Source: Chromera velia
Lineage: Eukaryota; Sar; Chromeraceae
Reading direction: 5' to 3'
NCBI GenBank assembly: GCA_018398765.1
Contig: JAHBMJ010004200.1
Coordinates: 7,501-71,500 of the forward strand
DNA: 64,000 bases
Numbering within the stretch: the stretch's first letter is position 1; each line of letters starts with the position of its first letter. A program made the translations under genes and the position numbers. Under the pieces are notes generated by a model. That model saw nothing but the letters and a program-made list of their open reading frames with translations. It was not told where the DNA came from and ran no database searches. Positions 58,744-64,000 of the stretch are shown here, one piece after another.

Positions 58744-61531
58744 AGGAGTCGAATAATCGAGAAAACACTCCCTTACCTCTTCAACGGCCTTGTGGAGGGC
58801 CCCGATAACTGCTGTCGGGGAGACCTGCGCCTCCTGCACACGTCAAATCAGAGCCACACAGCATCTTAATATCATCAAGTCACGCCTTCACATGGCATGC
58901 AGTATCTGACCGACCTTCCCATGCACTCCGCTTGAAACCACGGCTGGTGCATCCACGAAAACTGGTCTCACAGGAATGAAGAAAAAGCACCGGTGATTCA
59001 GCGAAAGTTGAATAAGGGCCATCTGTGTAAAGGGACAGTCGCAAGGACAAAAAGCGGATCCTCAAATGGGCGCAAACGACTGCATGGACTCACTTGTGGA
59101 GAAGCGAGCGGTCTTCCTGGCGTCGTCATTGAGGCTGTCGCACTGCCACTGGGCGGGGTGCTGTTCGTGTTCGGCTTGATTCCCAGCATTTCCAGCTGAA
59201 GCCTCGGCATGTTGGGCACTCCTGGTCCTGCTTTGGGGGTTGGGCTGTGCGACTGTGCAAGGCCCATGCCGGGGGCCGTGGCCGCTGCCTGGTTAGGGCC
59301 GTGGGAAGCTTCATTTATCTTTTCTTTCTCCGGCTGGAGAGCGAGAGAAGCTGACTTGAGAGCAACGGTGTCAGTCACGAGAGCCAACTCCTGTTCCCTC
59401 TTGAAGAGAGTTGCCTGTGGCAAGTCAGGAAAGAAAGCACCAGAACGGCGGTGGGAGGCAGGAAGAGATAATGCACAAACCAGCAGGGAGACCTGGCCTG
59501 ACACAGACGCAAGCGAAAGTCAATATTTTGGGAAGGAGCATTCAATTGCAAGGAGGGGGAAACAAAATGCAAACGGAAAGGGGGGGGGAACGGCCGGACA
59601 GAAGCAGGCATGAGACTGGCAAACGGTGGAAGAACAAGTGGGAGCCTGGCCTGACATGACAAAGAGCCGAACAAAAACAGTCCGTCCAATTCCTCCTTCC
59701 TTCCTTCCTTCCTTGCACGTACCTCCAGACTGTCTATGTGGGCGTCCTTCCTCTTCCCCTCCTGCTGCAGTCTGACGGTCTCTGCCTCTGCCTCTTCCTT
59801 GGCGATTTCCAACCGAGCAAGTTGCGTGTGGATCTCTGAACCCGCTGCAATTGAAGTACACACGCGTTCATAGACAGACGATCATACATTCTGCGAGAAA
59901 GCATATATACCACACAAAAAAATCGTTAGCAGCAAAAGTACAGCATGCGCAAAAAAAAAAAGGCTACAATACCCCCACAGGGAACCAGGAGACAGACCAA
60001 CAGAAAACAGCTAGACCACGAGCCCCACACACAGAGGGAGGGAGGGAACCACACGCATGCATGCACGCACGCCGACCGACCTCCCAGTCCCAGGCCTTGT
60101 AGAGAAACCTGAGGTGCCTCCCCTCCGGGTCGTGGACTGACTGCGCCCTGTGCCTCTGCAAGCCCCGACTGTCGGGCCTTCGCGAGGGATTTCTCTAGGT
60201 CGGCCTTGTCAGAAAGAACAAGCGCCTGCATGCACACAGGGACCACAAGGGAGCGAAGCCATTCCAAAGAAAGTGGGACAATCCATAGAGACGGATGCAA
60301 GCAGAAAGGGGCAAGCTCGACAAACCAATTGATCTCTCCGAAAAAGAGAAGCCCGCACATGGGATGAACCCGCACATGGATAGGAATGGATGCAGACAAA
60401 AAGGCCAGAAATCCGACCGACCAATTCCTCTCGTGTCTCGTCCAATGCAGCCCTCAGCTTCGAGACCTCCTGTTCTCTGGATCTCGCAGTGGCCTGGCTC
60501 TTCTCCAACGCATGCTGCAAGGATCGCTCTTGGTCCAGAATTTCCTCTATCTGCTTCTGTTGCTGTGCATAACGACTATCTGCCTGCTTCACCAATCCCC
60601 CCAACCTTTCGACCTCATCATGGAGGTCTTTTACCTCTTCTTGAAGCCTCCCTCTTTCTTTACGAACAGCCTCCTCTATTAACGATTGCACTTCACCAGC
60701 AGGCACAACCTTCCTGCCCTCCATACCGGACCCTACTGATCTGTCTCCGCCCTCGCTGCGGGGCCCCGGAGAACCCCCGGAGCTCACACACCTTGAACTC
60801 TGGTGAACGATGCTCTTTCGATTTCCAGGGGTGGCAGTAAATGCAACAGATTTCCGGGCTGCGGAAGGAGCCAGGTGGCCACGTCCTCCGGGGGCAATCG
60901 ACTGCCTCCAGAACATTGCATCTGCTTGTTTGGGAAGATCAGGGATATCATCATCATCGTCATCTTCGTCTTCTGAAGAGACTTGGTCAAGCTGGACAGA
61001 CAGCCAGTCTTGAATGGCACTGGACACCTGCTCGATGGACAAACTTTCTTGACCAGACTGTTCCACTGCATTGTGAAAGTGCTCCCACTCCACCAACGCA
61101 TCTGAACGTTCCACAAATTGTCGTAAAATCGTACATAAGTCGGCTACCGGCATTTGGACACCGTTTTCTGCAGCATCTTCCTCAGGAAGAGCGTCTGTTG
61201 CCTTGAAATGTTCAAAGACTGCGTCTCGAAACGCCCGCATCTGCTGAAGCGCAGCCGAGTCACTGACAGAGTTTTGGTCTCTTGATCGATCGTAAGACTC
61301 CACGGTTCTCCAGAAGCTGACAAAAGTGGGGACAGATTCACTATTCTCAGCACGTGAGAGACACTCGGAGAGATAGCGGAGAGATTTTCCACCATCACTT
61401 AGTCCTGAACTTCCTAGTTGTTCATACAAATCCTCTGCATCAGGCTTGGATATTTCAATTCCCTCCTCTAAAGCCTCCGCAAAGCTCTTGATCTCCACGT
61501 ACAGTGATAAGAGGGCCTTCGTAGTCTTCAT
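46652..61531 (-). CDS. Giant coiled-coil and ankyrin-containing protein, at least 17 exons
   Basis: Unknown function. Exons: 61531-60422, 60225-60081, 59844-59723, 59414-59094, 58833-58777, 58561-58505, 58053-57690, 57415-56988, 56788-54831 (with an N run), 54610-53713, 53334-50672, 50449-50222, 49873-49753, 49497-48974, 48655-47945, 47543 to about 46844, and 46674-46652; the 3' end is unresolved. All checked junction phases agree. About 3,500 residues. The N-terminal 900 are largely helical/coiled coil (EEVKDLHDEVERLGGLV, KQIEEILDQERSLQHALEK) with an Asp-rich patch. A long disordered Ser/Gly/Pro region follows. FFLACASGGELGAVQD and RGWMALHLAAAAPCRKAAVL, joined across exons 10 and 11, look like ankyrin repeats. 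Then low-complexity sequence and a folded piece (GVLVRVPLSEIW + GVEIPLWSDSLLLVRLKK). Ankyrins followed by this piece recall ANKRD13-type proteins, only weakly. The start ATG at 61531 is the first Met of the first clear exon; a 5' non-coding exon may exist near 61640-61720. Confidence 0.72.
50028..50058. repeat. GA microsatellite
   Basis: A gagagaga run within an intron of the giant gene, between exons 13 (50449-50222) and 14 (49873-49753) by my numbering. Confidence 0.85.
56450..56552. other. Assembly gap in the giant gene
   Basis: Run of N inside exon 56788-54831. Open frames reach the gap from both sides. Whether an intron lies in the gap cannot be told. Confidence 0.99.
58710..58742. repeat. 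GA microsatellite
   Basis: A gagagaga run in the intron of the giant gene between exons 58833-58777 and 58561-58505. Confidence 0.85.
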
Positions 61532-61552
61532 TTTCTCTTCCAACAACAAAGA

Positions 61553-62109
61553 CTGTGGGAAGCAGAGACAGGAAGACAAACGGCAACCATTCAAGAAACA
61601 CTTCGGTTTTTGGCTTCGACAGAGCTTTGGAGGACGGCTGCCCACCTGTTGCACCGAAAGCAGTCTGAGGAGAGTACTATGTGTGTGTGGTACATTCGAC
61701 AAACTTGCTGAACAGCGAAACTCTGCAGATGTGCGTTGCCAGCGTTGGACTGATCAACATTGCAGTCAGTCTGATCACCTCAGTTGGATTGACGCAAATT
61801 TTCGCGGGCCCCGCGGGGCTGTGGGACCGACCACCATGCATGCAAATTTTGGGCCGCGTGTTCCCCGGCGGCTGATCGTGATACAGACATGTGCAATATC
61901 GATATATCGATATACATGCATACAGATCGAATTTCAGTTGCAACACAGAATTTAATATCGAATCGCAAAGGAATTTCCTCGAACATGAATCCCGTTCTCG
62001 ATCGATCGAAGAACGCTTGATTAAAGCAGTTGTCGGAGCAAGAACTTCCTCGTGGCAATCCTTCCAAGCTGAAAGGAGTTCTGCCAGCAGCGACTTCCTT
62101 CCAAGCAAA
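61553..62109. promoter_or_regulatory. Putative bidirectional promoter between the giant gene and the secreted-protein gene
   Basis: The two genes point away from each other and their start codons are 578 bp apart. The acceptor cccacag (61553-61559, minus) in front of the first coding exon of the giant gene implies an untranslated first exon upstream, with a candidate donor CAACAG|gtgggc near 61645. No specific promoter motif is defended. The region includes an atcgatatatcgata palindrome at about 61897-61911. Confidence 0.5.
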
Positions 62110-62960
62110 ATGAAGACAGTTGCCGCTCTTTTTTTGCTCGGTTTCCTTTTCGTGTCTTCGGCCCCGCCACCCTATGCTGGGCTCAGTCCTCGAGATGAGA
62201 GTCCAGTGCCTGACGATGCGTCGCCCGTGAGCGCTGGTCGTTCTGTGATGGAGAAGGAGGCGCTCGGTCGGTGTGCTTCCCACATGTGAAGCTTTTCGGT
62301 GTCGTTTCGCCGAACCAAACCCAGAATCGCGCCCTCACGCCTTTCCTGCAGATTATATGTCAAAAGGTCTACACTGGCGCACGGTTGAAGCAGCGGTTAA
62401 ACACACGTTCCCCTGAGAATCTCGCGCATGCTCATTGTGGTTTCTCGATTTCCTCGAATTCAGTCCTCGGTCCCTACGCCGAACGAACGCTTGGAGCACC
62501 TCCTTCTCGCCGAAGTGTGAAGAAGGTTTCTGAGCGCGAAGAAGGGGTCAGCGAAATTTCCTGGCCAGGCTAATTCTTCGTGGGAGCCAGTGTCAATGCC
62601 AATTTCGATCATTATGTCAATTGCAGCTCATCACTGACCTCAGAGCAAAAGTGAAAGTCTTCAGAGAGCAAGTTCGGGCACTCAACCCAATGGCCGCGAA
62701 CAATGACATCGTTTTGGTAGTGACCACCCCTCCAGAGGCTGCTACCGTCAAGAATCACTTCGCTAAACTGAAGCAAGAGGAAGCTTGCAAGGCTTCTCAG
62801 GCCTATGGTAGGCGCTGAGCCTCAATCCCTTGATTCTCTTGAATGCCAAAGTGCAAGTTGAAGTAAGCTTTCATGTTGTAACACTGCAGAAGCAGCAAAG
62901 GCTAAACTGGGAACAAAGGTAAATCGAATCTTCGGCCAAGTCAAAGCTTTGACTCTCTAA
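62110..62960 (+). CDS. Small secreted protein of unknown function, 4 exons
   Basis: Exons 62110-62266, 62464-62546, 62627-62807 and 62890-62960 join in phase to 163 residues, stop TAA. MKTVAALFLLGFLFVSSA is a clear signal peptide. A Pro/Ser-rich spacer follows (SPRDESPVPDDASPVS), then a basic patch (SRRSVKKVSERE) that could be a processing site. The C-terminal part is helical, amphipathic and charged (LITDLRAKVKVFREQVRAL, VKNHFAKLKQEEACKASQ, AAKAKLGTKVNRIFGQVKAL). One Cys only. I do not recognise the family. Donors are G|gtcggt, GGG|gtcagc and G|gtaggc. Confidence 0.7.
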
Positions 62961-64000
62961 ATTTTGACTGCGAAAAGCCTTGTGCATCAAGCCGCCTTCT
63001 TTCTGTCTGGTGTACCTGCAACCAGGCTCCGGAGAGCGAGGAGGCTGAATGACCGGCTGCATCTTCTACAACTTCACTCTCATGGTGTGCAATCATCGTA
63101 TGCTTCAGAAGCGTTTGATCTCCTGATTTTGTTAATAGTCACTGTGACTTTGTAACATCATTCGAAAAAGCTTTTTTTGAGTAGAGAATTCTGAAGGGAG
63201 ACAATTCACTTAAGAATTAAGATTAAAAAAATAAAATGAGTATATTAATAGTAGAGTAAAATCAAACTCAAACCATTAATATCTTCGTCCACTGGCAATT
63301 AAAACTTTTGGTCCAATTAAACTAGTTGATTAGCTGATGATTTAAAAAAAAGAAAAGTTTCATGAATTTTTATAGTTTGATTTTTATGGGTTAATTTATA
63401 GGGGTTCATTGTGAAAGCTAATGTATAAACTCATTTTCCGTTTTTTAAATAGCCTAGCTATAACTAAACCTTTTAATGTTCATTGCTCACTGGCAACTAT
63501 TAATTTAGCTGCTAGAGTGCTAGTTCATTTACTTGTCCATCTAAAGCCTGATTTTAGGCCTCTTGTATGCCCTTTTCATCTCATTTAATCCCGTTTCCAG
63601 CTCTAGTTCTACTTATAGTAAGTTAGTATATAATCTAAACAATCATTTTTTTAAAAAACTAATAATTTACCTAGTAATTTACATTATCATTGGGTGAAAT
63701 ATAAAGACATCTTTTATCATACTCAACTATTTATCAAATATCATTTTTACTTTTAAAATTATAATTACTATATGTGTTACCGTGTTTACTTTAGTGTCAT
63801 AATATTATCACATCATTTATGATGCATGGAGACAATCATTATATGCATACGTATCATTATCTAGATCATTATCAATTAATACTGTAATTTTTTGATTAGC
63901 TTTTTACTGAACAGCTTGAAAAAAATATGTGAAAACGTTTATAAAAAATCTGCCTTTCTATCGTTATCTGCTTTGCACACTCATGAGGACATGTTAACAA
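62961..64000. other. AT-rich spacer
   Basis: From about 63160 to the end the sequence is strongly AT-rich with many short stops. I see no gene, RNA or clear repeat; 62961-63160 is probably the 3' untranslated region of the preceding gene. Confidence 0.5.

Noticed and set aside
61699-61702. Extending the giant protein upstream to the frame starting near 61702
   Set aside because: That frame has no ATG before an in-frame TGA; it is better read as a non-coding first exon plus intron.
1-64000. tRNA, rRNA or spliceosomal RNA genes
   Set aside because: I looked for B-box-like GTTCGAATC patterns and conserved snRNA blocks and found none that I could support by eye.

Overview
The window is nuclear DNA of a eukaryote. 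Its genes are split by many spliceosomal introns, the exon ends follow GT-AG, and the spacers are full of microsatellites, non-LTR retrotransposon remains and MITE-like elements. There are two runs of N (17036-17196 and 56450-56552). The best-supported guess is an alga or protist with a complex plastid, for example a chromerid such as Chromera velia. That rests on style (long introns rich in simple repeats, roughly balanced GC) and on one protein whose N-terminus looks like a signal peptide followed by a basic leader. It is an inference, not a proof. Stop codons of the intact genes include TAA, TGA and TAG, so the code is standard.

Layout. 984-2443 (+): RPB10, the small zinc subunit of RNA polymerases. 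2.4-6.6 kb: spacer with an AT-rich tract and degenerate exon-like pieces. 6645-13983 (-): a 13-exon COG0523/CobW zinc-chaperone GTPase with a very His-rich loop. 14619-18628 (+): a p62/NBR1-like autophagy receptor (PB1, ubiquitin-like, ZZ, UBA), head to head with the CobW gene across 635 bp. 18.6-30.7 kb: gene-poor, with a 44-bp minisatellite, a decayed LINE reverse transcriptase on the minus strand, several TIR elements and a diverged segmental duplication that preserves the empty sites of two MITE insertions. 30701-32386 (-): a single-exon membrane protein combining a glycosyltransferase-like region with three trefoil (P-type) domains.

32583-40455 looks like one large DNA transposon. It has short inverted ends (CACCCCGGAGGT) and a 9-bp direct repeat CATGCAATC on both sides. 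It carries a seven-exon transposase-like gene on the minus strand, and a LINE with endonuclease and reverse transcriptase lies inside it. 40.5-45.1 kb: repeats, including a 1.45-kb tandem direct duplication. About 46.6-61.5 kb (-): one very large gene of at least 17 exons coding for a low-complexity, coiled-coil and ankyrin-containing protein of about 3,500 residues. 62110-62960 (+): a four-exon gene for a small secreted protein, head to head with the giant gene. 63-64 kb: AT-rich spacer.

Exon models were built by hand from reading frame, splice sites and phase. Phases agree at nearly every junction of the five multi-exon cellular genes. The least certain points are CobW exons 8-10, the 3' end of the giant gene and the 5' end of the transposase-like gene.
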